A stretch of DNA of 64,000 nt from the NCBI GenBank assembly GCA_024734495.1, contig JALMQS010000828.1, positions 4,389,603 to 4,453,602 of the forward strand. Direction: 5' to 3'. Below, piece by piece: positions 10,680 to 20,169 of the stretch. The notes under the pieces were generated by a model. It saw only the letters and a list, made by a program, of their open reading frames with translations. It was not told the origin of the DNA and made no database searches. Position numbers and translations under genes: made by a program. The stretch's first letter is position 1, and every line of letters starts with the position of its first letter. Source of the DNA: Forficula auricularia. Taxonomy: Eukaryota > Arthropoda > Insecta > Dermaptera > Forficulidae.

Positions 10680-13053
10680 TAGGGCTGTCTAATCCGTGGC
10701 CCGCGGGCCACATGCGGCCCAGCACTGCAATGAGTGAGGCCCAACATAAAATCATAAACTTACTTAAAACATTGAGATTTATATGTAGAGATATATTTAT
10801 TCACTTTTTCGAGATATGAATGTACATTTGTACAATACGAGAAGCTTTTTTCAAGAATAAAATTCACTAAAACAAAATTATAACCTCAACTACATATATA
10901 TATAAGATAAAAAAATAATGAAGTTTCGAATATTTAAAGATTCTTCTTCTCAATAATTATTATTTCAGTAATTTATATGCTGCCCCACTGAGCAAGACTA
11001 ATAGTTATCATTCTAGTACAAGGAGACAAGGAATTGGGGTTATCTAGAACAATCACAATTAATTGATAATTTCTATCCTGAAATAAAACTTGTCAGGACT
11101 TGTTCTTACATGTCAATAGATAATGGATAGTCAAGGATTATTATATACGTGACCCTGTTAAAAAATAAATGATCATCCCTCATATCCTTCTTTAATCCCA
11201 TTTGATTTAAACCAACCCGTGGCCCAATATAAAGTCATTAAATTCCTTAATATATTAAGATTATATGTATATACTGGAAAACACACAACAATTTGACCTG
11301 ATAATTTTTTTTCTCTAAAATAAGAAATTTGAAAATCTACTGTGAAGTTTTCGAAAAATAAAAGTGCTAATTTTAAATTTTAAATCTGGAACTAGATTTC
11401 AAGATTTCCGAAAAAATAATCATCATTTTGGTCTATTTTCGACTCAATTTTCATTGGAATTAAATTTTCTACCTGCAAACCTTTCTGAATGAATGTTCTA
11501 GAACAAAAATTAGATACCGATCGGAAAGAAAAATTGAATATTGTGTCTTTATTATTTGAATTTTATATTAATTATCTAACCATGAAAAAATATAAACAAA
11601 TACTAATACATAATATCACTTATTGTAAGAAGCTATTTTCAAGTATAAAATTTATCTTTCCTCATATTCTTCTTTAACCCCATTCGATTTAAACCAAGGC
11701 CAATATAAAGTCATAAAATTCCTTAAAACATTGAGATTTATATGTAGATACTGAAAAACACGCAACAATTTGGTCTTTAAAATAAGTAATCTGAAAATTT
11801 ACTGAGAAGTTTTCAAAAAATAAAGTGCTAATTTTAAAGTTTGAATCTGGAACTAGATTTCAAGATTTTCGAAAAAATAATAATCATTTTGGTCTATTTT
11901 AAATAAATAAAATAAATTTTCTACTTTCAAACTTTCTGATTGAATGTTCTAGAACAACAATTAGATACGGAACTGAAAGAAAAATTGAATATTGTCTCTT
12001 TACTAGAATTTTATATTACCTAATTATCTAGCCAGGAAAAATTAAAAAAAATACTAATAGGTACATAATATCACTTTTTGTAAGTATGTAGGTATGTATT
12101 CACATATATGAGAAGCTATTTTCAAGTAAAAAATTTACGAACAGTAAAATTAGTAGCTCACTATCAGCTAAAAAATAAAAAATTTGTTAAGTCTACATTA
12201 TTAACTATCTTTTTTACTTTATCCAATGCAAAGCATGGGTAAAGTATTGTAATCGCTCTCGGGGCAAGCGTGGCTTCAAAGGGTCCTCAGGTAAAAACTA
12301 CGGAACCCATGAACTCAATTAAAGTCACAAATTGTAGTATTCAATTAGGTTGAATTTTAGCACGTGACGGTTTTGCCAAAAATTACATGGGGTCTCGTCG
12401 AGAGGCCAAAAAGTGCCATTTTTTCATGTAGTGCTTGCGGATGGATGGATGTATGGATGGATGTTATCGTTCGACTTAAAATCGATTCTTCCACGTTTTC
12501 AGTAGAGGTTGCCATTAATAGTTAAAACATCAAAAATGGAATGCAATAAGGTTATTCCTCTAGTATTAAACAAGAATCGATCGTTATTTTTGATTTTAAG
12601 TCGATTCCGCCATGTCTTCAGCAATGGTTACCAATAATAATCGAAGCGTCAAAAATCTAATGTAGAATTATTATTCCTCAAGTAATAGATGAGAATCAAT
12701 CGCTATTTTTGATATTAAGTCGATTCCTCCATGTCTTCAGCAATGGTTACCAATTAAAACCGAAACGTCAAAAATCCAATATAAAATGGTTATTCCTCGA
12801 CTATTAAATGAGCATCGATCATTATTTTTGAATTAAAGTCAACATGAACTGCAAATTGCAAGTGATATCTGATTATTAATAAAGGAATAGACATATTAAT
12901 ATTTCAAATGAATTTGGATAAAGTTTAGCAACGATCCGTTGCAGTTTATTTAAATAACAAATATCAATAAAATTATAATATTTTATCCATGGTCCGAGAT
13001 AATTTTTTTTCTTCAAATGTGTCCCGTGTAAGCCAAATGGTTGGACACCCTTG
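10680..13053 (+). mobile_element. degenerate hAT element, 2.37 kb, perfect target duplication
   Basis: Flanked by an identical 8-bp duplication GTTTAAGG (10672-10679 and 13054-13061). The left end (AGGGCTGTCTAATCCG, then GCGGCCCAGCACTG) and right end (TGGTTGGACACCCTTG) match the element at 35226-36036. Transposase traces include KLNIVSLL, FEFYINYL around 11489-11677, and a decayed dimerisation region near 10840. The interior has a tandem duplication with a period of about 460-480 bp (11210-11690 against 11690-12170) and a nested LINE-like copy at 12217-12955. It encodes nothing functional. Confidence 0.85.
12217..12955 (-). mobile_element. hairpin-ended LINE-like repeat, copy 2, nested in the hAT
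   Basis: Begins after a T-run with ACTTTATCCAATGC and the paired GCATGGGTAAAGTA (a 3' hairpin plus A-tail on the minus strand) and ends with CGATCCGTTGCAGTTTATTT. The host hAT continues on both sides as in the empty copy at 35226-36036 (ACAAATATCAATAAAATTA directly after the insert), which defines the insertion. It carries 119-bp tandem units, with repeats of GATTC(C/T)TCCATG at 12484, 12603 and 12722. Confidence 0.7.
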
Positions 13054-13061
13054 GTTTAAGG

Positions 13062-13600
13062 CAAAATATTCTCATTGACAAATCACATCTAATTATTTTT
13101 TTAAAATTTTCTTGCATAATTACTTAAAGAAGATCTTGAATCTATATTCCGGAATTTATTATGATCTTACCGTAACATTTGAGCTGGTTTATTATAATTA
13201 CTTAATTACATAGACTATATAGTACTTATAAGAAATAAGTAATTAAAATAACCCAAAACGATAATAATTCCACTTAAAATCAAAGATTTATTTAATTATT
13301 CAGTTATAGTGAATAGGCATTATGATTTCAATCCAATACGCTACCCTTCTAGATTGTATAAACTGAATGAATCCCAATAAAAAACTCATTTTTAAAGATT
13401 GCTTTTTCTTCATATTATACGTGACCAAAAATTAAAGAGTCTCTTTCTGATGTTTCTAACTATTAATAGAATTCGTATGCACGTGGCGGATAATTTCCTT
13501 TTTAGGATTTCTACTGAAACCAATTCAACTAAACTCATTCTAAATGCAAAATTATTTAATGACTATTCAGCCTCCATATTAATCTATCTATATCTATACT
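13062..13600. other. no recognisable feature
   Basis: AT-rich. A 73-aa frame at 13399-13620 runs into a T-tract and shows no domain. Confidence 0.35.
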
Positions 13601-13602
13601 AT

Positions 13603-14519
13603 TTTTTTTTTTTTTTTTAATGCAATCGAATGCAAGAAGGGGTGCACCAGCAAAGATGCAGCCCCTATGGATCTCGAAAGACCCTTGCATTACCGAAGAG
13701 AAGGGAAAGTTGATTAAGTGAGAGGGTGTAGACGTAGGTGTTTATGCACTCGGGTTTTGAAGGTTTGAAGATTATAAGTGCTGGGAAAGATGGAGGCTGG
13801 GAGAGAGTTCCAGTTCCTTTAAGTTATGGGGATATATGTATTGGCGAATGAAGTGGTCCGGCACTTTTCTAATTTGACCGCGAAAGAGTGTTGGGAGTCG
13901 GCAAAACGCGTGCTACGTGCAAAGCATGCTTTGGTGGGAATTATTTATTTTATCTCATCAGAGCACCTGGCGTGATAGTATCTATAGAAAAGGGAAAGGG
14001 CAGAGACATTTCTTCGATGAGCCAGCGAGTCGAGGGAGTCGGTGAGGGTAGAATCGACAATTAGCCTGACGGCTCGTTTCTGACTTGCATCCAGGGTAGC
14101 AAGAGAATATTTAGAGGCTCTTCTCCATAGATGAGAGCCGTATTCGGCCTTGTAGATGGTGAGAAATTGTGAGGGCTTGTAAAATCGTTTGGACCTAAAT
14201 AGGTAGCCAATCTTCCTTGCTGCAGATTTCGCCACAGAGGAGATGTGTTCATTCCAAGACAGGTCAGATGCGACAGAGGCGCCCATCATGAATAGGCTGT
14301 CACACATTTTTGGGGTATTCGAATCGAAGTGCATATCAGGGAAATTTTTATTTTCGCGCCTAGAAATTAGACAACATTGAGTCTTGTTATCATTAAAGTT
14401 AACTCTTGTGAGAGCCCCATTTATTCAGTTTATCTAGGTCGAGAGTGATTGAGGAGGCAACATTGATTCGATTATTCGGGAGTGAGGGTTTGCCGTGCAG
14501 AGTGCTATCGTCTATATAT
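13603..14519 (-). pseudogene. Jockey-type LINE reverse transcriptase, 3' half, broken
   Basis: Read on the minus strand from the catalytic DD (14507-14512, followed by STLHGKPSLP), through INVASSITLDLDKLNKWG, a frameshift near 14408, then VNFNDNKTQCC and the open frame 13945-14334 (129 aa) with SDLSWNEHISSVAKSAARKI, YKAEYGSHLWRRASKYSL, QKRAVRLI and LSLFYRYYHARCSDEI. This is the thumb and C-terminal part of Jockey-clade ORF2. A 3' untranslated region and A-tail (T-run 13602-13618) follow. The 5' edge is exactly at a hAT-like terminus at 14520. The frameshift and truncation make it non-functional. Confidence 0.85.
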
Positions 14520-14960
14520 CAGGGGTGGGCACTCATGAGGTCAGAGAGAGCCGCAATTTCTGGAATTGACTAACTATTTTGTTTTTTCATTGCAAATATG
14601 AATTTCTGAAAAATTAAAAAAAAAAAAATCAGTTTGATCAAATTTTGATTTCAAGATTCTACTCAAAGAAAGAATCTGAGGATACAAGTTGAATAAAAGC
14701 CTATACAATATTTCTCGTCTTTGGGCATTTAAAAAGAAAAATACATTAAATAAATTTGATATTTTAATATTTAAAGAGATCAAAATAAAAATATTTTTCT
14801 TAAAAAATTCACTTAAAAGCATTCGAATAAGTAACTTATGGTAAGTGCTTTATGTGAAACTGGTATGTAAGAAAAGATAATACTCGTATGCAAAAACATT
14901 TTGAAATTTTAATGAATCTCGACGAATTCAGAGCGGCCTAGAATACAATTCGTGTATTCT
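14520..14960. mobile_element. hAT-like terminus, right end not found
   Basis: CAGGGGTGGGCACTCATGAG at 14520 is a typical hAT end (CAGGGGTGGGCA), followed by GAGAGAGCCGC. I could not find the matching right end, so the extent is a guess. The 82-aa minus frame 14574-14822 has no recognisable domain. The terminus abuts the reverse transcriptase catalytic motif of the neighbouring LINE. Confidence 0.4.
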
Positions 14961-15600
14961 AAGCGTGATCTTTTGCTGGAAGTGTAGGTAAGTATATGTT
15001 AAATAAGTTAAATTAATGTTAATCGCATAAGCGGCATCCAAACCTTGAGTCACATACGAGTACTTTGCAGAATAGCGCTCAACGAGTTAATTAAAAATTA
15101 CGATTTCGAGAGCTGGAGTAAAAAAAATTTAGAGACCGTAGTGTAATTATATAAAAAAGCTTTTACTTTTGTTTTTAGGCAAGAGAGTGGATTAAATTTT
15201 AAAAGAAATCGGATAATGGAAAAATATCATTCGTCTCAAGTAGCTAAGAAAAAAAAATGAAAAAAAAAAGATTATACTAGTACACTCAATGTAATAGAAT
15301 ATTTTATTATTTAATTATATAAAAAAAATTACATTTTTTTTGCATATGCCTAAGGAACGTTTACTCTGTAACCACTAAAATAATAGCCAAGAGAAGAAAG
15401 AAAATCAAAATATACTTCTTTACAAACATCTCATTTAATTCTAACTCAATGGAATTCGGTGATATTATGTATATTAATGTTGGGTGTGCCTCTGGGGCCT
15501 GGCTAATCTTGGCATGATCAAATCCCATTTGCTGCTAAAGCTGCAAGGTTAGCTTTGTCTTTAGATTAGACGCTGTTTTACGTCCTATCAACTGCTCAAA
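14960..15600. other. no recognisable feature
   Basis: AT-rich with A and T homopolymers. Nothing coding seen. Confidence 0.35.
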
Positions 15601-15604
15601 TTTT

Positions 15605-15800
15605 CCCTTGTCAAGAATATGGCACGTAACTACTGTGTCTCGAGAGTTAGACTAACTGCCCGACAAGCATGTTAGTGCTCGGGTTCAACTCCCGGTGGGA
15701 TGAAGTTAGTAAATTCAAATTTTTCTTTGTGGGCGTAGTTATGTAAAAACATTTAAAGCCGACTATATTGAATCTTCAAAGCCGTCTACTAATGTCTTTC
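15605..15800 (+). mobile_element. tRNA-derived SINE family B, copy 1
   Basis: Contains a box B-like promoter element (GGGTTCAACTCCCGG, 15681-15695) with an upstream ACTGCCCGACAAGCATGTTA segment shared, on the opposite strand, with about 17940-18060. Box A is poorly kept. Noncoding Pol III-type retroposon. The 3' edge is uncertain. Confidence 0.5.
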
Positions 15801-15830
15801 AATGCAAATTTTACTTTATATATATATATA

Positions 15831-15900
15831 TATGTCATTAGAGGTTTTTCGGGTTTCTTCAAACCCACGCGGAGAAACCCGAAAAACCTCTAATGACATA
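15831..15900. repeat. perfect palindrome, 27-bp arms
   Basis: Left arm 15831-15857 and right arm 15874-15900 are exact complements (GAGGTTTTTCGGGTTTC within the arm) around a 16-nt loop. TA microsatellites flank it on both sides. The arms contain ACCCGAAAAACCTC, reminiscent of the ACCCGAAA of the palindrome at 1928-2083, so this may be another fused Penelope-type end. Confidence 0.7.
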
Positions 15901-16750
15901 GAACCTATCCGCGGAAGCCTCACTGAACATATATATATATGTATATATATACGTTAATAAACAAAAATAAAAAAGTGGCTCGAATTTTTAACCCATTACA
16001 GTACATTTTACTAAAATGAATAGTACATATTCGAATAAAAGCTCTCGGTACCACTGGCTCAGATGATAGGTAATACGGTGAGACAAAGGAGATTACTGAG
16101 GATATTCTTGTAGATGAGGTAGGAAACAAACAAGGAAAGGAAATGCTTAGACAATAATTTTTTTCTCCAGATAATAAAGGATATGGTATGTTGAGCCTTT
16201 TAGAGAAGTCCAATATAGGCGAGCATTTGAGCCAAACTAATATAGTTTGTGCCACATTTGAATTGATTTCCCTTTTATTATGAGGAAGTTAAAATGGTTT
16301 TGTCGGATTTAGAAAAACTTAAAAGAGTATTTCTAACGCAATTCTTTCCTTACTGATTGTAAATGAGAATAAAAACACTCTCAAAGTTATTTCTATTTAA
16401 TATGCATAAAGCATGTTGTTGTAGATACAGAATATTGCAGAGAAATAGATTAACTCTTTTACTATTTTTTTTTTGTTTTTACCCCTATTTCGATTTATTT
16501 TGAAATTTAAATAAAATTTTCTGAATGTGACATTTCTTCTTCTCTTTTGGCTTTGATTCAAATTTTTATCTTGAATAGTAAATGTTTGTGCTGTTGCGGT
16601 TTGTTTTTGGAATAGCTGAAATGAAATCCTAAACATAACAAATAATGCTGTACCTTAATACTTTTTCATTATATAAAGTAAGAATGTTGATTGTTTGTTA
16701 GAATGACTGCCGTCTTTCTCGGGAAACGAACCAACGTACCAAAAACGGTA
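15900..16750. other. no confident feature
   Basis: A 111-aa minus frame (15920-16255) ends in a TA-repeat translation and carries no domain that I know. I do not call it a gene. Confidence 0.3.
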
Positions 16751-16925
16751 TTCGAGCAATGGATATCCTTTAAGGCATAGAAAATAGAAGTTTCAAACCT
16801 TCAAAACCCGGGTGTACAAATACCTACGCCTCTACCGTTTTTCAATCAATTTCTCTTTCTCTTCAGCAACGCAGGGTCTTTGAGATTCAAGCGCCTATTC
16901 TTGCAATGAATCGGATTAAAAAAAA
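16750..16925 (+). mobile_element. Jockey-type LINE 3'-end fragment
   Basis: AACCTTCAAAACCCGGGTGT followed by ACCTACGCCTCTACC matches the complement of 13690-13770, the 3' end of the Jockey copy, and ends with an A-run at 16917-16924. Only the last ~175 bp are present. Confidence 0.65.
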
Positions 16926-17079
16926 TGTTCTTTTATCGCATTCAAAACTAGTTAAAACTAACTAAAACTAACTAAATTTCAATTAGAGATATACACAGCA
17001 TCTTCTTTGTAAACGTTCGCTGACAATTTTAAATTTAAGTCTAGGCTCACCCTATAAAATTGCTTTTTGCCTAGAGAAG

Positions 17080-17215
17080 CAGAATTTTTATAAATTAAAC
17101 GAGAGAATAAAAGAGTGTCTTCTGCTGGAAAAATAATTTTTTTATTTATTTATAAAGAGACTATAGTTTCGAGGACTTTGCCTTCTTCATCAGTCTATTA
17201 AAAATCATTTCAATA
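17080..17215 (-). mobile_element. Penelope-type tail with hammerhead-like core
   Basis: On the minus strand, GACTGATGAAGAAGGCAAAG then TCCTCGAAACTATAGTCTC and an AAATAAATAA stretch closely match the 3' flank of the GIY-YIG frame at 55250-55300. The adjoining GAAGCAGAATTTTTATAA segment recurs at 18635-18665. Noncoding end of an element; no protein part remains. Confidence 0.6.
17159..17193 (-). ncRNA. hammerhead-ribozyme-like core
   Basis: Minus strand: CTGATGA (17187-17193), one extra A, stem II GAAGG/TCCTC with one mismatch and loop CAAAG, then GAAAC, loop TATA, GTC ending at 17159 (predicted cleavage after this C). Stem I can pair three bases next to the core. Same architecture as 55252-55286. 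Activity untested. Confidence 0.5.
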
Positions 17216-17671
17216 GGCTCAAGTACTTATTATCTACCTGCCCAAAGGTGTTCTCAACTGGGGTGGTACTCCCCGCAACGAGGAATTTTAGTATTTCAAG
17301 GGGGTAATTAAACTGCGTACAAATTTCAAAAGTTTTAAAGAATGTATTAAAGAACTGTCAAAAAACCTCAACTTTATCACTAGAAAATTATTACATATCT
17401 TTGTCTCAGAATTAAAATATGATACCTTGTATTTTCAATATTAAAAGCATATATATTATTTGAAATAGAGTTTATAATTTAGAAAATCCTGGAAAGGGGG
17501 GAATGACATTCCTAGAAAATTGCAGAAGGCGTCCATTGGAAGAAAAACGTTGAAAATCTTTGATTTAAAGCGTTTTCTGATGATGACTGATTTAATGCAG
17601 ATTTCCGCTCTCAATGCAACAACGGTATCTTGGAAACTTAAAAAACAATAATTTATAATTAAAACAAATTA

Positions 17672-17840
17672 GGGGTCGGGATGGCCGAGAGGATAGCGTA
17701 CAAGCCTAATCAACTGGACCCGGGCTCGGATCCGACTCGCGGAAACCGGCTAAAATCTGATCCCTAGATAGAAGACAAAATTTAAAAAAATCGTAAATTT
17801 GCTGATGGCTAGAAAGGCCGAAAAGCAAAAAAAAATTAAA
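17672..17840 (+). mobile_element. tRNA-derived SINE family A, copy 1
   Basis: The 5' head resembles a tRNA with box A near GATGGCCGAGAGGATAGCG and box B near GGCTCGGATCCGACTC, followed by a body ending GATGGCTAGAAAGGCCGAAA and an A-tail. Two other copies are at 37150-37333 (minus) and 42686-42873 (plus). No protein coded. Confidence 0.75.
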
Positions 17841-17929
17841 AAAAGATGTTTTTTTTTCTAAAAATCAACACACTGGTAGAATTATATATATCTTAAAAAA
17901 TTCTATGGTCACAATATGTAAGATTTTAG

Positions 17930-18060
17930 TAGAAATAATTTTTATATTGCATGTCAGAGGCCTCATTCCCCCCGGAAGCTGAACCCGAGCACTAACCTGC
18001 TTGCCGGGCAGTAAGGCCATCTTTACACTAGGCAATTTCCAGGTGACGCAACTGAAACTC
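17930..18060 (-). mobile_element. tRNA-derived SINE family B, copy 2
   Basis: On the minus strand, ACTGCCCGGCAAGCAGGTTA then GTGCTCGGGTTCAGCTTCC aligns with the box B region of the copy at 15605-15800. Flanks differ, so edges are approximate. Confidence 0.5.
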
Positions 18061-18356
18061 GAGTAACCTGGGAGTATCTTAGAAATCACTTCCAATGTTA
18101 AGTAGTAGGAAAACACAAACGGAGTAATTCCCGAGAGACGCGTATCCTACGCGTATTCTAGCAGTTTCAGGCAACTTGCCAGCCAAGTCGTCCGTCAGTG
18201 GAGTTGCTTGTGCCCCTCTTGTCATTGAGGGAATCAGGTCGGGCGAGCACACATTCAATATAAAGTTTGTGGGGAAAATTGAAAAATTCCCCGAGTTGTA
18301 CAATTATAACTTAGCTCAAATTCTCATTGAATTATTTTTACAAAATATGTACACAT

Positions 18357-18590
18357 CAGTAGCGGGCGGTGACTTTTCAACCAGGGGATGATGTAAAAAA
18401 CCCTTTTTTTAATTTTATTTTATGATTCGCTCCTTTTTGAAAATTTTAACAAATACGACATCATAGAATTTTAAGTTATTTTTAAAATTTAATAATAGAT
18501 TTTTTTATGACACGGTATGAAAATACTCTCAATGTTTTGAAATTTTAAGAATGCGCCACATCCACAGCATCCATGGACCGCATGCCACTG
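18357..18590. mobile_element. hAT-type MITE (234 bp)
   Basis: Starts CAGTAGCGGGCGGTGAC and ends ACCGCATGCCACTG, imperfect inverted ends. Flanking 8-mers GTACACAT (18349-18356) and GTATATAT (18591-18598) agree at 6 of 8 positions. The left TTTTCAACCAGGGG and right CATCCATGGACCGCA are shared with 29360-30275. Noncoding. Confidence 0.75.
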
Positions 18591-18624
18591 GTATATATGG
18601 GTTTTATAAATATAATTATGAAAG

Positions 18625-18780
18625 TTTCTTTTTGACGAGAGTAGCAGAATATTTATAAGTTAAAGAAGACAATAAATTAAATAATTTTTTTAATTTATGT
18701 ATATCGAGACTATAGTTTCGAGGGCAAAGTCCTCAAAACTATAGTCTCGATATAAATAAATTAATCTTTGAGTACACAGT
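18625..18780. repeat. head-to-head Penelope-type tails (palindrome 18701-18753)
   Basis: Arms 18701-18723 and 18731-18753 are complementary over 23 bp with one mismatch, around GCAAAGT. Each arm carries CTC(G/A)AAACTATAGTCTCGAT, the 3' half of the hammerhead-like motif, but CTGATGA is missing on both strands. GACGAGAGTAGCAGAAT (18636-18652) recurs in similar form near 17080 and 29290. Confidence 0.65.
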
Positions 18781-18987
18781 CCTAAGCTGGCTTGACGAGA
18801 GCACCCACCTCCACTCAACTCTATTCCATGCCAAATATTATACCTCTCTAAAAGTCACCCCTCACACATCTCATATCTTTCATTATTTGAAGAACCAACT
18901 CGAATCTAGCATTTTCCCTTTCTGTTTATTTCCTAATCTGGTTTTCAAAATATCCCTTATTAATCCTCCATGTCTCAAGGTGTGCTC

Positions 18988-19293
18988 CGAGGGGTGATCC
19001 GCGATTGGAAGTAGGTGTACACCTCTTTGGAAGTATTTTGGAAGTACTTGGAAATATTTGGAATTACTTGGAAATATTTGGAAGTACTTGGAAATATTTG
19101 CAATTACTTGGAAATATTTGGAAGTACTTGGAAATATTTGCAATTACTCGGAAATATTTGGAAGTACTTGGAAATATTTGGAAGTACTTGGAAATATTTG
19201 GAGGTACTTGGAAATATTTGGAAGTACTTGGAAATATTTGGAAGTACAAGTGGAAGTAGGTGTACAGCATATTAGGTCGCGGTTCACCCCTCG
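18988..19293 (+). mobile_element. MITE family M, copy 2, expanded (306 bp)
   Basis: Ends CGAGGGGTGATCCGCG and CGCGGTTCACCCCTCG are the family termini. Flanking 8-mers GTGTGCTC and GAGTGCCC agree at 6 of 8. The inner motifs GGAAGTAGGTGTACA occur at both ends. The centre is replaced by a 20-bp tandem array, making it twice the length of the other copies. Apparent frames over the array are translations of the repeat, not genes. Confidence 0.85.
19041..19240 (+). repeat. 20-bp minisatellite, ten units
   Basis: Ten exact-length units of GAAGTACTTGGAAATATTTG from 19041 to 19240, with variants only at a few positions (GAATTA, CAATTA, GAGGTA, CTCGG). Units with CAATTA are the fourth and sixth, suggesting higher-order duplication. 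It grew from the GGAAGTATTTTGGAAGTA motif normal to the MITE. Confidence 0.95.
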
Positions 19294-20018
19294 GAGTGCC
19301 CTAACATATTTGAGCTCTTCTCTTTTTCGGATTCTTCCACAGTTCTATATCTCTAATTTTTTAATAACTTCCTCGATTGTAATTATTCCCACCAATTTAT
19401 TCTTTAACATTCTTAAAAATTACAAAATTATGTTTTTTATTATAATTTCATTTGTATTAAAAAAAAAAAATATTTTGATTAATATTTGATTATTTATCAA
19501 TCTGAAAAAGAAAATGTTTTTGTAGGTTATAAAAAATCAATATAACAAGTGTTTTTTTGTTTGTTGAATAAAATGTTTAAAATCTAATAGAATAGAAATT
19601 ATTATAAATAATGCTTTATTTATTACAATATTTTAGATAAAAAATTGAGTTTAAAAAATAAACAAATAAATTTCAAAAAAAAAAACAATAAAAAAAATAA
19701 AGGTCTAATGGATCTAGTAATTCTCTAATAGTCAAATTAAGCCATTAGTCACTCACTCAACAAATCTAATCATAAATTCCATTAATTAATCCACCGTTTC
19801 TGTCAACGGATTGCCTGGGTCCGTTCGTTATAGGCCTATCAACCAATGTGCAATTATACTTTTCAATATTCCCGATTATGATAAAATGACTAATTATTAA
19901 ATGAATATTTTAACACACGTTCCTTTGTCAATTTTAAATTTTATCAACTTTTTTCTATTAAAAAATCAAAAATTAAAATGAATTAATTATGTATTCGGCT
20001 CTCTCTTGCAATAAAGTA
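19294..20018. other. no recognisable feature
   Basis: Very AT-rich with A and T runs. Nothing coding seen. Confidence 0.35.
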
Positions 20019-20169
20019 CAGTGAACTCCCGTACAACTCGGGGGATAGTATACGTTCTGCGTAATAGGAAATCGCGTTATATGGGACATAGGTACATTAT
20101 TAGACCAATTTAACAACCCGGCGTCGTTGGAACTTATTTGTTGATACTTCTGATAGTGAATAAATGTTA

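Noticed and set aside
13399..13620. 73-aa frame ending in phenylalanines
   Set aside because: Runs into the T-tract that is the A-tail of the minus-strand Jockey copy; no domain.
14061..14252. 63-aa minus frame within the Jockey relic
   Set aside because: Alternative-frame shadow of the reverse transcriptase reading 13945-14334.
15920..16255. 111-aa minus frame
   Set aside because: C-terminus translates a TA microsatellite; no recognised motif and no splice or start support.
17672..17750. Functional tRNA gene
   Set aside because: Promoter boxes are present, but the cloverleaf is imperfect and a SINE body and A-tail follow; two further dispersed copies exist.
19005..19489. Several long overlapping frames on both strands (68-143 aa)
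   Set aside because: They translate the 20-bp tandem array of the MITE; a period of 20 leaves three frames open. No gene.
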